Shown: positions 9,207 to 17,728 of the stretch, in pieces
Position numbering within the stretch: the first letter of the stretch is position 1
Layout: the number at the start of each line of letters is the position of its first letter
From: JAXGPP01 sp964436865
Lineage (GTDB): Bacteria; Planctomycetota; Planctomycetia; Pirellulales; Thermoguttaceae
Assembly (NCBI GenBank): GCA_964436865.1
Contig: CAYTFK010000005.1
Coordinates: 1-64,000 of the forward strand
Reading direction: 5' to 3'
Length of the DNA stretch: 64,000 nt
Notes under the pieces: generated by a model
Databases searched by the model: none
What the model was told of the DNA's origin: nothing
What the model saw: the letters and a program-made list of their open reading frames with translations, nothing else
Translations under genes and position numbers: made by a program

Positions 9207-10198
9207 ATCCGTTCCAATATGCCAGTCCCGTGAAGTTGGAAGATGCGGTTGGCCTGCTTGGCGACCGCTGGGGTGAGTCCGAAGTGCTCGCTGGCGGGAC
9301 CGACCTGGTCACATCGCTCAAGCAGCAGATCGTAGCGCCGAAGCGAGTGATCAGCTTGAAAGGAGTCGAAGGACTTGCGGGGATTGAAGTCTCGGCCGAG
9401 GAGGTGAAGATCGGCGCGATGACCACCCTGGCGGAGATCGCCGAAAATGCCGAGATGCGGAAACATTTTCCCTCGATCACGCATGCCATCGAGAGCATCG
9501 GCAGCCCGCAGATCATCAACATGGCGACGTTGGGCGGCAACCTCTGCCAGCGCCCGCGGTGCTGGTACTTCCGCCAGGGATTCGGGCTCTTGGGCCAACA
9601 GGACGGCCAGTCGCTGATCCCGGGGGGCGAGAACCGCTACCACGCCATTTTTGGTAATCAGGGCCCGGCGTATTTTGTCAACCCGTCGAGTCTGGCCCCG
9701 TCGCTGGTGGCACTCGGGGCCACGCTCTCGATTGTGGGCCCGGGCGGGCAGACGCGGCAACTCGAGGTGGCGAAGTTCTATCGCGTCCCCCAGCGGGCCG
9801 ATGAGCGCGAGTATGGCCTGCAATCAAACGAGGTCATCGCACAGGTGACCATTCCGCTGGCGGGCCTCGTCAACGCGACCTACAAGGTCCGCGAGCGGTG
9901 TGGCCTCGACTGGCCGCTGGTAACCGCCTCGGTGGCGCTCGACGATCCCGCGAAAGTAGGCCGCGCGAGTGTGGTGCTGGGCTTCGTCGCCCCCACTCCC
10001 TGGCCGGTACCAAAGGCCGCCGAGGTGTTGCAGGGCAAGCGGCTTGACGAGGCCCTCGCCGCGCAAGTCGGCGAAGTGGCCAGTCAGGGAGCGACCCCCT
10101 TGAGCCATAATGCGTACAAGGTTCCGCTGGTCAGAGCGGCCGTGAAGCGGGCGCTGTTGATCGCGGCCGGATTGATGGAGGCCCACGCCCATGTCTAA
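9203..10198 (+). CDS. FAD-binding medium subunit, xanthine dehydrogenase/aldehyde oxidase family
   Basis: The protein has 331 residues. Its ATG overlaps the large-subunit stop as ATGA. It has the FAD-binding motifs VLAGGTDLV near residue 32 and NMATLGGNLCQRPRCWYF near 107-124, followed by a CO-dehydrogenase-flavoprotein C-terminal domain. PaoB-type subunits carry an extra [4Fe-4S] cluster in an insertion just after this point. Here the insertion is present (about 40 residues) but its only cysteines are the two in CQRPRC, so a full cluster is doubtful. It passes electrons from the iron-sulfur subunit to an external acceptor. Confidence 0.92.
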   Translation: MNPFQYASPVKLEDAVGLLGDRWGESEVLAGGTDLVTSLKQQIVAPKRVISLKGVEGLAGIEVSAEEVKIGAMTTLAEIAENAEMRKHFPSITHAIESIGSPQIINMATLGGNLCQRPRCWYFRQGFGLLGQQDGQSLIPGGENRYHAIFGNQGPAYFVNPSSLAPSLVALGATLSIVGPGGQTRQLEVAKFYRVPQRADEREYGLQSNEVIAQVTIPLAGLVNATYKVRERCGLDWPLVTASVALDDPAKVGRASVVLGFVAPTPWPVPKAAEVLQGKRLDEALAAQVGEVASQGATPLSHNAYKVPLVRAAVKRALLIAAGLMEAHAHV

Positions 10199-10400
10199 CG
10201 ATCCCTGGCAGAACTTCAACAGCCGCCGCTGCAAGTATTTGCGGTCCAAAGAGATGTTTTACGACGACGGCACGCCGCTCGAACAGCGGTCAGGCAGCGG
10301 CATCTTCTGGTGCACCCACACCCACAACTGTCTGGGGCCCGACGGTGTGATTGTCGGCGACGACGACTGCACCGCCGGACGCCGCTGCTTCGAGGCGTAG
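10191..10400 (+). CDS. Small Cys-rich protein at the end of the molybdenum hydroxylase operon, unknown function
   Basis: This 69-residue protein overlaps the FAD subunit gene by eight bases, which argues for translational coupling and a real gene. It has five cysteines (14, 41, 47, 60 and 66) and two histidines near Cys41 in WCTHTHNC, a plausible metal- or cluster-binding set. No signal peptide is visible. I do not recognise a family. Position suggests an assembly or electron-transfer role for the hydroxylase, but that is inference. Confidence 0.75.
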   Translation: MSNDPWQNFNSRRCKYLRSKEMFYDDGTPLEQRSGSGIFWCTHTHNCLGPDGVIVGDDDCTAGRRCFEA

Positions 10401-10433
10401 CCACTGGCCTGCCTCGGCAGAAAAGCTGACGCC

Positions 10434-10471
10434 TATAATTCCCGGCCGGCTGAGCCCCAGGCTCGGCCGGC
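10434..10471 (+). promoter_or_regulatory. TATAAT -10 element with a hairpin at the expected transcript start
   Basis: A perfect TATAAT lies at 10434-10439, with no convincing -35. It is followed at 10445-10471 by a 12-bp stem (GCCGGCTGAGCC, loop CCA, one G-U pair). The hairpin would be the 5' end of the DUF1326 transcript. It could instead end the upstream operon, although it lacks a T tract. Confidence 0.4.
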
Positions 10472-10532
10472 TGGTGATGTCTGTGCAGCCAGCCTTTGCG
10501 GGAGACCGCAATGCCAGTTCGGAGGGTAAACA

Positions 10533-11216
10533 ATGCGTTTCAATAGTCTCGTCGGTGGATTCTGTGCTGTCATTGCCGTAGCCACATCGGCGTTTGCCGG
10601 CCCTGCTGCGAACATCAGCGGCGACTACGTGGAGATTCGCTCGTGCGATGTCTACACCGGTCCATGCTTCGCCAATGGTGAGATGAACCTCGCCGGTAGC
10701 GAGGCCATTCTGACGTGGTCGGTCCGGCAAGGGGGATGGGATGGAGTACCGCTCGCCGGGCTCAAGGTGGTGGCGGTTGTGAAGGCGGAGAATACGCTGG
10801 GCAACGTGTCCCAGCAGCCCCAGGCAGGCCACGCGGTGCTGGTGATCGACTCGAAGGCCGATTCGCGACAACGCGACGCCCTGGTCAAATTCGCCCGGCA
10901 CATGGCCGGTTCCCTGGTGACCGAGGTTGCGAAGATTGAGCAGGCGCCGATCGAAGTGCAGATGAACCCCGGCACGTGCCACGAGAACGGCTGTTCGCTG
11001 GTGCGGGCGGAAGGGCTCGTCGAAGTCCAGACCCGGTGTCTGGGAGGCAAAGACCACGTCTGCGGCAACGAAGAACGCTATTACCCGCCTCTGACGAAAA
11101 TCGACCTGGCTCGCCCGGCGTATACCGAGGCCGGACTCTTCCAGGGGGACGGGTTGGGGATTACTTTCGATGAAGCCGACCGGCGGAGTGCCTACCTCGG
11201 CACTTTTGCTCTGTAG
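10533..11216 (+). CDS. Secreted DUF1326 domain protein
   Basis: The protein has 227 residues and an N-terminal signal peptide ending near FAGPA. The mature part starts with the DUF1326 signature: ISGDYVEIRSCDVYTGPC, then FANGEMNLAGSEAILTW. Two more Cys pairs follow (GTCHENGCS and TRCLGGKDHVC), and conserved Cys residues suggest disulfides or metal binding. DUF1326 has no established function. It stands alone between a leader hairpin and a second secreted protein. Confidence 0.82.
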   Translation: MRFNSLVGGFCAVIAVATSAFAGPAANISGDYVEIRSCDVYTGPCFANGEMNLAGSEAILTWSVRQGGWDGVPLAGLKVVAVVKAENTLGNVSQQPQAGHAVLVIDSKADSRQRDALVKFARHMAGSLVTEVAKIEQAPIEVQMNPGTCHENGCSLVRAEGLVEVQTRCLGGKDHVCGNEERYYPPLTKIDLARPAYTEAGLFQGDGLGITFDEADRRSAYLGTFAL

Positions 11217-11287
11217 GCTTACCGGAGGGCTGGTCTGCAGCCCGCCTGTCGGGATACCGCCCTTGCCCGGCCTTTCAAAATACGTAC

Positions 11288-11307
11288 GGCGGGCCGCGCG
11301 GCCCGCC
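11288..11307. repeat. Perfect 20-bp palindrome upstream of a secreted protein gene
   Basis: GGCGGGCCGC is followed directly by its reverse complement GCGGCCCGCC. It lies 35 bases before the ATG at 11343 and 71 bases after the DUF1326 stop. It could be a T-less terminator or an operator. Confidence 0.45.
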
Positions 11308-11342
11308 CTGCGATGCACTACCGGACTCGAGGATTTCGCACC

Positions 11343-12029
11343 ATGACGCGCTCGCTATCGATCTCGCTTATGGCCATCGCCTTTGCCGCCATCTGGATTG
11401 GGCAGGCGCAAGCATTGCCCGCGGCAACGCTTACTACCGCCGAGGCCGATCCGCCCACGGAACTGGCCGAGCCGATTCGCGCGGCGCTCGATTCGAAAGT
11501 GGTGCGACTGTCGGAAAACAACAAGCCGTTTTTCGAATTCTGGTTCCGCAAGGAACTGACGCTCCCCGCCGCGCCAAATGGCGATTTCGCGATGTCGGGG
11601 ATACCGGAGGGGACTGTGATCGGAGCAGTTCGAGTCAACGAAGAGCGCTTCGATTTCAAGGACGAGGAGATCCCGCCCGGCGTGTACGTGATGCGTTTCT
11701 GCCTGCAACCGGAGGACGGCAATCATCTGGGCGTGTCGCCCACCCGAACGTTCGTGCTGCTGATTCCGGCCGCCGAGGACCAGAGCCTGGAAGGCATCGA
11801 GGGGCACGATCCTGTGGTCGAAGCCAGTTCGACGGTGAACGCCGCCGCGCATCCGAGCAATCTCAACCTGCAACCGGCTAAGGAGAGCAGCGGCAAGTTC
11901 CCACGGCTGGCCGAGCACAGCGACGGCGACCACAAGGTGCTCTACGTTCGCCTTCCCGTAAAGGTTGAAGGAGGCCAGTCGGTGGATCTCGACTTTGCCC
12001 TGGTCTACCAGGGCATGGGGCAGGTGTAA
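11343..12029 (+). CDS. Secreted protein of unknown function
   Basis: The protein has 228 residues with a clear signal peptide (MTRSLSISLMAIAFAAIW to about AQA). The ATG at 11343 was preferred to 11313 because it places the signal peptide at the N-terminus. The mature region has an all-beta appearance, including the segments FFEFWFRKELTLP and PPGVYVMRFCLQPEDGNHLG. I do not recognise the family. It lies downstream of DUF1326 on the same strand but with a 126-base gap and a palindrome, so it may be a separate unit. Confidence 0.65.
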   Translation: MTRSLSISLMAIAFAAIWIGQAQALPAATLTTAEADPPTELAEPIRAALDSKVVRLSENNKPFFEFWFRKELTLPAAPNGDFAMSGIPEGTVIGAVRVNEERFDFKDEEIPPGVYVMRFCLQPEDGNHLGVSPTRTFVLLIPAAEDQSLEGIEGHDPVVEASSTVNAAAHPSNLNLQPAKESSGKFPRLAEHSDGDHKVLYVRLPVKVEGGQSVDLDFALVYQGMGQV

Positions 12030-12046
12030 GACGCGGTGAAATCGGC

Positions 12047-13144
12047 CTATTTCAGGCCGCCAACGCCGGCCTTGCGGGCCTTGAGCGGCGGGTCGCCGGC
12101 CAGGGGAAACGTGACCGGTTTGCCGCTCTCGGCTGCCTTGTAGATCCCGAGAATGACCTCCACGCTGCGTCGGCCTTCGGGGCCGTCGACGAGCGGTTGG
12201 CCCCCTTTCTGGATCGCCTTCACCACGTCGGCAAATTGCCGCGCGTGGCCATGGTGCCCAATCGCCGCCGGGTCGGCCGCACCGCCGCCGCCGCTCACGC
12301 GGCCCGCCATGCTCTCCTCAATCTTCTTGTCGCGAGCGGTCTTCTTGGCGAAGTCCCACTTCACAATATCTTCCTCTTCCATGACCGCCGAGCCCGCAGT
12401 GCCGTGAATCTCAATCCGCTTGAGGTAGCCGGGATAGATCGCCGTGCTCGCCTCGATCACTCCGAGCGCGCCATTGGCAAACCGCAGCGTGGCCACGGCG
12501 ACATCTTCCACGGCGATCCGCTCGTGCGCCAATAGACCGAACTGAGCGCGAATCTCGGCCACCGGCCCCATCAGCCAAGTGAGCAGGTCGACGCTGTGGA
12601 TCGCCTGGTTCATCAGTGCGCCGCCGCCATCGAGTTCCCAGGTGCCGCGCCATGCGCCGCTGTCGTAGTAGGCTTGGGTGCGGTACCATTTCACATAGGC
12701 GTCGCCCACGGTGAGCCGGCCGAAGCGGCCGTCGTCAACTGCCCGTTTCAGTTCCTGGCTGGAATGGTGAAACCGCGAAGGGAAGATGGTCGAGACGACC
12801 ACGCCCGCTTTCTTGCAGGCGTCGATGATTGCATCGCACCGCTTGAGCGTGACTTCCAGCGGCTTCTCGACGATCACGTGTTTGCCGGCCCGGGCGGCGG
12901 CCACGGCCGGTTCCATATGCGCCCCGCTCGGCGTGCCGATGGTGACCACGTCGACCGCCTTGTCGGCCAGCAGGTCGTCGAGCTTGTGGTAGGCCCTGCA
13001 GCCCATCTCTTCAGCCAGGCGATCGGCCGCTTCGGGTCGGGAATCGTAGCAGGCCACGAGCTTTGCCCCCCGCACGTCCGCGATCGCCCGGGAGTGGAAC
13101 TTGGAAATCATCCCGCAACCAATGATGCCGAAACCGGTGGCCAT
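12047..13144 (-). CDS. Gfo/Idh/MocA family oxidoreductase, cytoplasmic
   Basis: The protein has 365 residues. The N-terminal Rossmann fold has GFGIIGCGMISKFHSRAI, and the family's EKP motif (VEKPLEVT) appears near residue 93. These enzymes use NAD(P) to oxidise or reduce sugars and inositols. No signal peptide is present, unlike the two paralogues at 28329 and 33490. A ribosome site AGGAGAG lies just upstream of the start, and a promoter candidate lies at 13186-13214. The substrate is unknown. Confidence 0.87.
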   Translation of the reverse strand: MATGFGIIGCGMISKFHSRAIADVRGAKLVACYDSRPEAADRLAEEMGCRAYHKLDDLLADKAVDVVTIGTPSGAHMEPAVAAARAGKHVIVEKPLEVTLKRCDAIIDACKKAGVVVSTIFPSRFHHSSQELKRAVDDGRFGRLTVGDAYVKWYRTQAYYDSGAWRGTWELDGGGALMNQAIHSVDLLTWLMGPVAEIRAQFGLLAHERIAVEDVAVATLRFANGALGVIEASTAIYPGYLKRIEIHGTAGSAVMEEEDIVKWDFAKKTARDKKIEESMAGRVSGGGGAADPAAIGHHGHARQFADVVKAIQKGGQPLVDGPEGRRSVEVILGIYKAAESGKPVTFPLAGDPPLKARKAGVGGLK

Positions 13145-13185
13145 GTGAGTCTCTCCTGATACAAGCGGCTGAGGCGCAGGCCCCG

Positions 13186-13214
13186 ATTATAGGGAGCCCG
13201 GCGTCATAATTGAA
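13186..13214 (-). promoter_or_regulatory. Probable promoter of the Gfo/Idh/MocA gene
   Basis: On the minus strand TTCAAT (13214-13209) and a perfect TATAAT (13191-13186) are separated by 17 bases. The gene starts 42 bases downstream. Confidence 0.5.
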
Positions 13215-13302
13215 CCGTCTCGGACCCGATTCTGTTGGGAGCGCCCTGAGCCCCTGAGCCAGACGCGCGTTGATCAACCTCGTTGCACAGTTCGACGGAA
13301 GC

Positions 13303-14535
13303 TCATTGGAATTGGGGTTGGAGCTTCATGAGCCGCGACTCGGTTTCGGTCATCAGGGCGTCCTCGGCAGCTTCATCGACCGCTTCGTAGGTCACCGAGA
13401 ACCTCAAGAATGCGCCGGCATCATCCCAGGGCACGGTGCAGATCGAGTGCTCGGTGATGAGGTACTGACTCACCTCCTCGGCCGAGTTGAACCGGCGCCC
13501 GCCGAGAACGCGCGGACTCGGCACGTAGAGGAAGTAGGTTCCACCCGGCATCTGGCACTCGAAACCACAGCGGCGGAGCGCATGGACGAGTTTCTTGAGC
13601 CGCCGCTCGTACTTGGCCCGCGTTTGTTGCGGGATCGAGGCGTCGTCCAGCGCCGCGATCGCCGCTTTCTGGATGGCGATGAACTGACCGGAGTCGCTGT
13701 TGTCCTTGATGTCGGCAAAGGCCTGCACGATCTTCGCGTGGCCACACACCCAGCCGAGCCGCCAGCCGATCATGTGCCAGCCCTTGGAGAGCGAGTGGAC
13801 CTCGACCCCGACTTCCCTGGCCCCAGGCACCTGGAGGAAGCTTAGAGGTGGCTGCCCGTAGGTGAGCATCATGTGGGCGGCATCCTGGACGACCACCAGC
13901 CGATGCCGTTGGGCGAACTCAACGACGCGCTGGTAAAACTCCCGTGTGGCGACTTTGCCGGTCGGGCTGTTCGGGTAGTTGAGCACCAGCAGTTTGGCCC
14001 GCCGGAGGACATTCGTCGGGATTGTGTTGAGGTCGGGCAGGAAGTCGTTTTGGGCCAGCAGAGGCAAGCGGTGGACCTCGCCGCCGTAGTACCTGGTGTG
14101 CGTGCCAGCCACGGGATAGCCGGGCACGGTCATCAGCGTCACATCGCCCGGATTGATGAAGGCCCCGGGAAGCATTGCCAGCGCCGGCTTGGAGCCGATC
14201 GCATGATTGATTTCCGTGGCCGGGTTGAGGTCGACACTGAACTCGCGTTTCATAAACCGGCCGACCGCCTCGCGGAAGGCCAGGATGCCGTTGTCGGCAT
14301 AGCCGCGGTTTTCTGGCCGGTTGATTTCCTCGGCCATGGCGCGGCGGACCGTCTCGGGAGCCATCTCGTCGTTTTCGCCAATGCCGAAATCGACTAGCGA
14401 CCGTTCGGGGTGCTCGGCGAGGGCCTTCCGCTTGGCCCGCTTGATCTTCTCGAATTTGTAGATCTCGGTGCCCTTGCCATAGTTGGCTCCGCCAATCCGC
14501 TCGGCAAACTGAGTCTGAAAATAGGGATCGCTCAT
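13303..14535 (-). CDS. dapL: LL-diaminopimelate aminotransferase
   Basis: The protein has 410 residues, the usual DapL length. It converts tetrahydrodipicolinate directly to LL-diaminopimelate with glutamate as amino donor, for lysine and peptidoglycan-type cross-link precursors. The start at 14535 (MSDPYFQTQFAERIGG) matches the family N-terminus better than the upstream ATG at 14574. Fold-type-I aminotransferase landmarks are visible: YPNSPTG, an Asp in VVVQDAAH, and the PLP lysine in SLSKGWHMIGWRLG. Other class I/II aminotransferases are possible, but the N-terminal YGKGTEIYKFEKIKRAK favours DapL. Confidence 0.85.
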   Translation of the reverse strand: MSDPYFQTQFAERIGGANYGKGTEIYKFEKIKRAKRKALAEHPERSLVDFGIGENDEMAPETVRRAMAEEINRPENRGYADNGILAFREAVGRFMKREFSVDLNPATEINHAIGSKPALAMLPGAFINPGDVTLMTVPGYPVAGTHTRYYGGEVHRLPLLAQNDFLPDLNTIPTNVLRRAKLLVLNYPNSPTGKVATREFYQRVVEFAQRHRLVVVQDAAHMMLTYGQPPLSFLQVPGAREVGVEVHSLSKGWHMIGWRLGWVCGHAKIVQAFADIKDNSDSGQFIAIQKAAIAALDDASIPQQTRAKYERRLKKLVHALRRCGFECQMPGGTYFLYVPSPRVLGGRRFNSAEEVSQYLITEHSICTVPWDDAGAFLRFSVTYEAVDEAAEDALMTETESRLMKLQPQFQ

Positions 14536-14782
14536 CAGTGGTCGGTTTCTCAGGCTGTCTCTGTGATCGGTCAAGCAGCGAGTCTACACCCATCCCTTGC
14601 AGGATCGCATGCCAGCGCAAAACCAGTAGGGTATCGCGCCGCAGGGGGCTGGGCAAGGATTGGGAGGGCGTTTGCCCGATTCTGGCCAAACTGTCCGACG
14701 GATCGGACGCGATGCCGCCAATCGGCCGAACTGTATGGCCCCGCGATGGGTGGCAAGGAACCGAAAACCGTGTGAATGAGCG

Positions 14783-14801
14783 GCGCAAGCATTGCTTGCG
14801 C
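14783..14801. repeat. 19-bp palindrome, candidate operator
   Basis: GCGCAAGCA and TGCTTGCGC are perfect reverse complements around a single T. The site lies 14 bases upstream of the sigma-54-like -24 element, a plausible place for a regulator site. Confidence 0.5.
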
Positions 14802-14814
14802 GTTTCTGTCGATT

Positions 14815-14830
14815 TGGCACACCTTGTGCT
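14815..14830 (+). promoter_or_regulatory. Sigma-54-like promoter upstream of the DUF892 gene
   Basis: TGGCACACCTTGTGCT has the GG (14816-14817) and GC (14828-14829) pairs separated by exactly 10 bases, as in the -24/-12 consensus. One base of the usual TTGC is G instead of T. The gene starts about 170 bases downstream. Confidence 0.4.
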
Positions 14831-15001
14831 AAAAGGCATCACGTTAAGTAGGGTCGCCGTTGGAAGTCGCATTGTCGGCTGAAATGGCACTCCAGTTGAA
14901 CGACCGCGAGCCCCCGCCGAGCGACTTGCCCTGTGTGGCTAAGCGGCGGGAGTTGAGAGAATGAACCAGATTTTGACACCAGACTGAAGGGGAAAGATCC
15001 C

Positions 15002-15496
15002 ATGGCAACGATGAAGAACTTGGAAGACGCCCTCGTTGATGAATTGCGCGACATCCTTCACGCCGAAAAGCAGCTTGCGAGGGCGCTGGCGAAGATGGCC
15101 AAGAAGGCTTCGAGCGAGGAGCTTCGCGAGGCGTTTGAGGAGCACCGCGAGGTGACACTGGAGCAGATCGAGCGGCTGGAGAAGGCCTTCGATGTCCTGG
15201 GCAAGGCCCCGCGGGCCAAGAAGTGCGAGGGAATGTTCGGCATTCTGGAGGAAGGAAAGGAACATCTCGAAGAGGATGCCGAGCCGAGCGTGCTGGACGC
15301 GGTGATGATCGCCGACGCCCAGAAGGCCGAACATTACGAGATTGCCTCGTACGGCACCGTGATCGCGTGGGCCGAGCAACTGGGGCATAACGAGATCGTT
15401 CGCCTCCTCGAACAGACCCTGGAAGAGGAGAAGGAAACGGATGTGAAGCTGACCGAACTCGCCGAGACTCTGGCCAACGAGGAAGCCGCCGTCTGA
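15002..15496 (+). CDS. DUF892 (YciE/YciF-type) ferritin-like protein
   Basis: The protein has 164 residues and is strongly helical, with the family N-terminus DALVDELRDILHAEKQLARAL. A four-helix ferritin-like bundle is expected, with carboxylates and His in the helices (EEHREVTLEQIERL, AQKAEHYEIASYGT) that could bind a di-metal site. DUF892 proteins are stress-associated in other bacteria. The upstream region has a possible sigma-54 site and a palindrome. A hairpin terminator follows at 15555. Confidence 0.9.
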   Translation: MATMKNLEDALVDELRDILHAEKQLARALAKMAKKASSEELREAFEEHREVTLEQIERLEKAFDVLGKAPRAKKCEGMFGILEEGKEHLEEDAEPSVLDAVMIADAQKAEHYEIASYGTVIAWAEQLGHNEIVRLLEQTLEEEKETDVKLTELAETLANEEAAV

Positions 15497-15554
15497 CGGG
15501 TTCGAGCCGCGCCCTTTCCGCGGATCACTCCTGGACACAATCGAACCTGACGCG

Positions 15555-15611
15555 ACCCGGCCGGCCGGCCAAAGCCCACGCGGGCATTGGCCGCGCGCGG
15601 CCGGGTTTTTT
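15555..15611 (+). terminator. Rho-independent terminator after the DUF892 gene
   Basis: A long GC-rich hairpin has outer arms ACCCGGCC and GGCCGGGT, inner arms GGCCAA and TTGGCC, and an apex GCCC-ACGC-GGGC. It is followed by six T residues at 15606-15611. Confidence 0.8.
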
Positions 15612-15865
15612 GTTGGGGCCCGAGCGATGGCTCCTGGGGTGATGAATCCGCCTGATGGAGTGGTGTCCCTGGAATTGGCAAGCCGGATCGCGGCAAATCC
15701 GAATGAAATCCGGCCATAACACGCACTAAATGCTTGTTTGTCTCCCCCGTTTTAGATAGAGTGAGAGACGCATTGTTGGCGTCATGGGGCGGTAATGCCC
15801 TTTGCAACTGGTTTCTTAGTTGTTTTTCTGGTTCTTCTCACCTCTCCGTTCAGAGGAGGCAAGTG

Positions 15866-16852
15866 ATGGTTCGCAAGCGTCTGGGGTTCACGCTGGTTGA
15901 GTTGTTGGTGGTGATCGCCATCATCGGAATTTTAATTGCGCTTCTGCTGCCGGCTGTGCAAGCGGCCCGCGAGGCGGCGCGGCGCTCCCAGTGCACCAAC
16001 AACATCAAGCAGTTGGGCCTGGCAATGCACAACTACCACGACACGTTCAAGATCTTTCCCTTCGGATATTCCGAGTCGGGCATGATTGGCCATAAACGCG
16101 ATTGCTGGATGCAACGGATACTGCCATTCATCGAACAAACCGCTCTTGCGGACCAGTACAACGCGTTTACTGGCCTGTGGGTTATGGATACGCCGGTCGA
16201 GATCAAGGACGCGGTCATAACGGCGTTCGTGTGTCCATCAGACGCTTCGCAACCGGCATTTGGTGGCGGTGGCGGTCTGCGTTCGGGTGGGTACGGCTTC
16301 CAGGGCAACTATGCGGTGTGCGTCGGCGATCTGGCGATGCGGACCGATCAGACTACCAGCAGCACCTGGAACCGCGGTCTATTCTGGCACAACTCGAACA
16401 CCAAGATGGCCAGTATCGTTGATGGCACGAGCAACACGCTCATGTACAGCGAAGGCGTTTGCCGCGGTTCGGGCAAGACCACGCCCGGCGGTTGGGGCGA
16501 CCTGGGTGGCTACTGGGGTGGTGCTCCGCACGGCTCTTACGGGTTTACCACGCTCTACGGCCCCAACACCACCGTTCCCGACCGCATCTATGAATGCAAG
16601 AGCATCACGTGGCCGCAGGCTCCCTGTACCAGCGTGACGGGCGATGCGCTGAAGTACAACTTTGCCCGCAGCTACCATCCGGGCGGCGTCATCGTAGGGT
16701 TGGCGGACGGCTCGACGCGGTTCATCAGCGAGACAATCGACGCGGGCAGTCCGAATCCGACGGCAACGACGGTCACTCAGGCCGCCAGCCTGTCGGGTGT
16801 GTGGGGCGCGTTGGGAACGCGTATGGGCGCCGAGTCACTCGGCGAATTCTAG
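15866..16852 (+). CDS. DUF1559 protein with prepilin-type N-terminal methylation motif
   Basis: The protein has 328 residues. GAGGAGG at 15853-15859 precedes the ATG at 15866 by six bases. The N-terminus is a type IV pilin-like signal, [19 protein letters not shown], with the Glu five residues after the cleavage Gly. DUF1559 follows: [31 protein letters not shown], and the C-terminal [18 protein letters not shown]. These proteins are heavily expanded in planctomycetes and are thought to form envelope pseudopilin-like structures. A lipoprotein gene follows 26 bases later, a pairing common in this phylum. The 369 bases before it hold only the terminator at 15555. Confidence 0.92.
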   Translation: MVRKRLGFTLVELLVVIAIIGILIALLLPAVQAAREAARRSQCTNNIKQLGLAMHNYHDTFKIFPFGYSESGMIGHKRDCWMQRILPFIEQTALADQYNAFTGLWVMDTPVEIKDAVITAFVCPSDASQPAFGGGGGLRSGGYGFQGNYAVCVGDLAMRTDQTTSSTWNRGLFWHNSNTKMASIVDGTSNTLMYSEGVCRGSGKTTPGGWGDLGGYWGGAPHGSYGFTTLYGPNTTVPDRIYECKSITWPQAPCTSVTGDALKYNFARSYHPGGVIVGLADGSTRFISETIDAGSPNPTATTVTQAASLSGVWGALGTRMGAESLGEF

Positions 16853-16878
16853 AGGCAAACACCGGGAGGTTTTCGAGA

Positions 16879-17295
16879 ATGGCGAGTTCACGCATCGTTG
16901 GAGCATGTGTGGCGTTGGCCTTGGCGACGTTGTTGCTGCCAGGCTGCGGGCCGGGCGGCCTCGACAAGCATACTGTCACCGGGACGGTGACGTTCGACGG
17001 AGAGCCGGTCGGGGAGGGCGACATCATTTTCACCGCGGACGATGGCAGCGGGGTAACCGATGCCGGCAAAATCGCCAACGGCAAGTACTCGCTGGAGACC
17101 ACGCCCGGCAAGAAGAGCGTGCGGATCATGGCCATGCGCGAGGTCCCCGGACAGTTCGACGAGTCGAATCCGGGTGAGAAGGTCCCGGTCAAGGAGATGT
17201 ACATCCCCGACAAGTACAGCGGCGTTACGGAACTGAAGGCCGATGTGACTGCCGGCGGCGACAACGTCTTCGACTTCCCGTTGACCAGCAATTGA
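16879..17295 (+). CDS. Small lipoprotein with carboxypeptidase-regulatory-like (transthyretin-like) fold
   Basis: The protein has 138 residues. The N-terminal signal ends in the lipobox LLLPGC, so it should be a membrane-anchored lipoprotein. The mature part reads VTGTVTFDGEPVGEGDIIF and then KIANGKYSLETTPGKKSVRI, the pattern of a single carboxypeptidase-regulatory/TTR-like domain. This type commonly sits right behind DUF1559 genes in planctomycetes, as here. It is followed by a strong terminator. Confidence 0.8.
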   Translation: MASSRIVGACVALALATLLLPGCGPGGLDKHTVTGTVTFDGEPVGEGDIIFTADDGSGVTDAGKIANGKYSLETTPGKKSVRIMAMREVPGQFDESNPGEKVPVKEMYIPDKYSGVTELKADVTAGGDNVFDFPLTSN

Positions 17296-17304
17296 GTTCT
17301 TGAT

Positions 17305-17346
17305 GGGCCACGCCGCTAGACGGGCGGCGTGGCCCAGTTGTTTTCT
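17305..17346 (+). terminator. Rho-independent terminator of the DUF1559-lipoprotein unit
   Basis: A perfect 12-bp stem (GGGCCACGCCGC at 17305-17316 with GCGGCGTGGCCC at 17324-17335) has a 7-base loop and is followed by a T-rich tract. Confidence 0.82.
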
Positions 17347-17728
17347 TGGCGCCCGGTTGGTGGGACGCCTGCACCGCAACCCGCATCAAGGCCTCTTGTC
17401 TCAGCCGCGGCGTCGCGATTGTCGATCGCGGCAATCAGTAAAGACTGTCGAGTGCCCTTGATTCCGCAGCGCAAACGGCTTGCGTGTTTCTCTATTTTTC
17501 CTGGATAGCCTATTTCATTCTCTGTCTGGCATTGATCTGAAGTGCCGTTTCCGCGTATTCTCCGCCCCAGGCTGGCGCGGGAGCGAGCCAATTCCGATTC
17601 AGTCGTTGCGATCGGCTCATTTTTCCTGATCCGAAACGACGCTTTGCTCGATACTTGAGCGCAATTGGGGTTGTGCGGCGCGATGCGACACGCATCGAAG
17701 TCGGCCAACTACGGTGGACGGAACCATC
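17347..17728. other. Intergenic region before the glycosyltransferases
   Basis: No gene was seen. The only structure is a small inverted repeat, CGATGCG-ACA-CGCATCG, at 17681-17697, 32 bases before the glycosyltransferase ATG. Confidence 0.5.

Larger units (their letters stand above)
14536..15001. other. Intergenic region between dapL and the DUF892 gene
   Basis: These 466 bases contain no convincing gene. The right half holds a near-continuous palindrome and a sigma-54-like element, listed separately. The left part is the dapL leader. Confidence 0.6.

Noticed and set aside
15497..15520. tRNA-like GGTTCGAG
   Set aside because: Only a T-loop-like word; no acceptor, D or anticodon arms can be folded around it.
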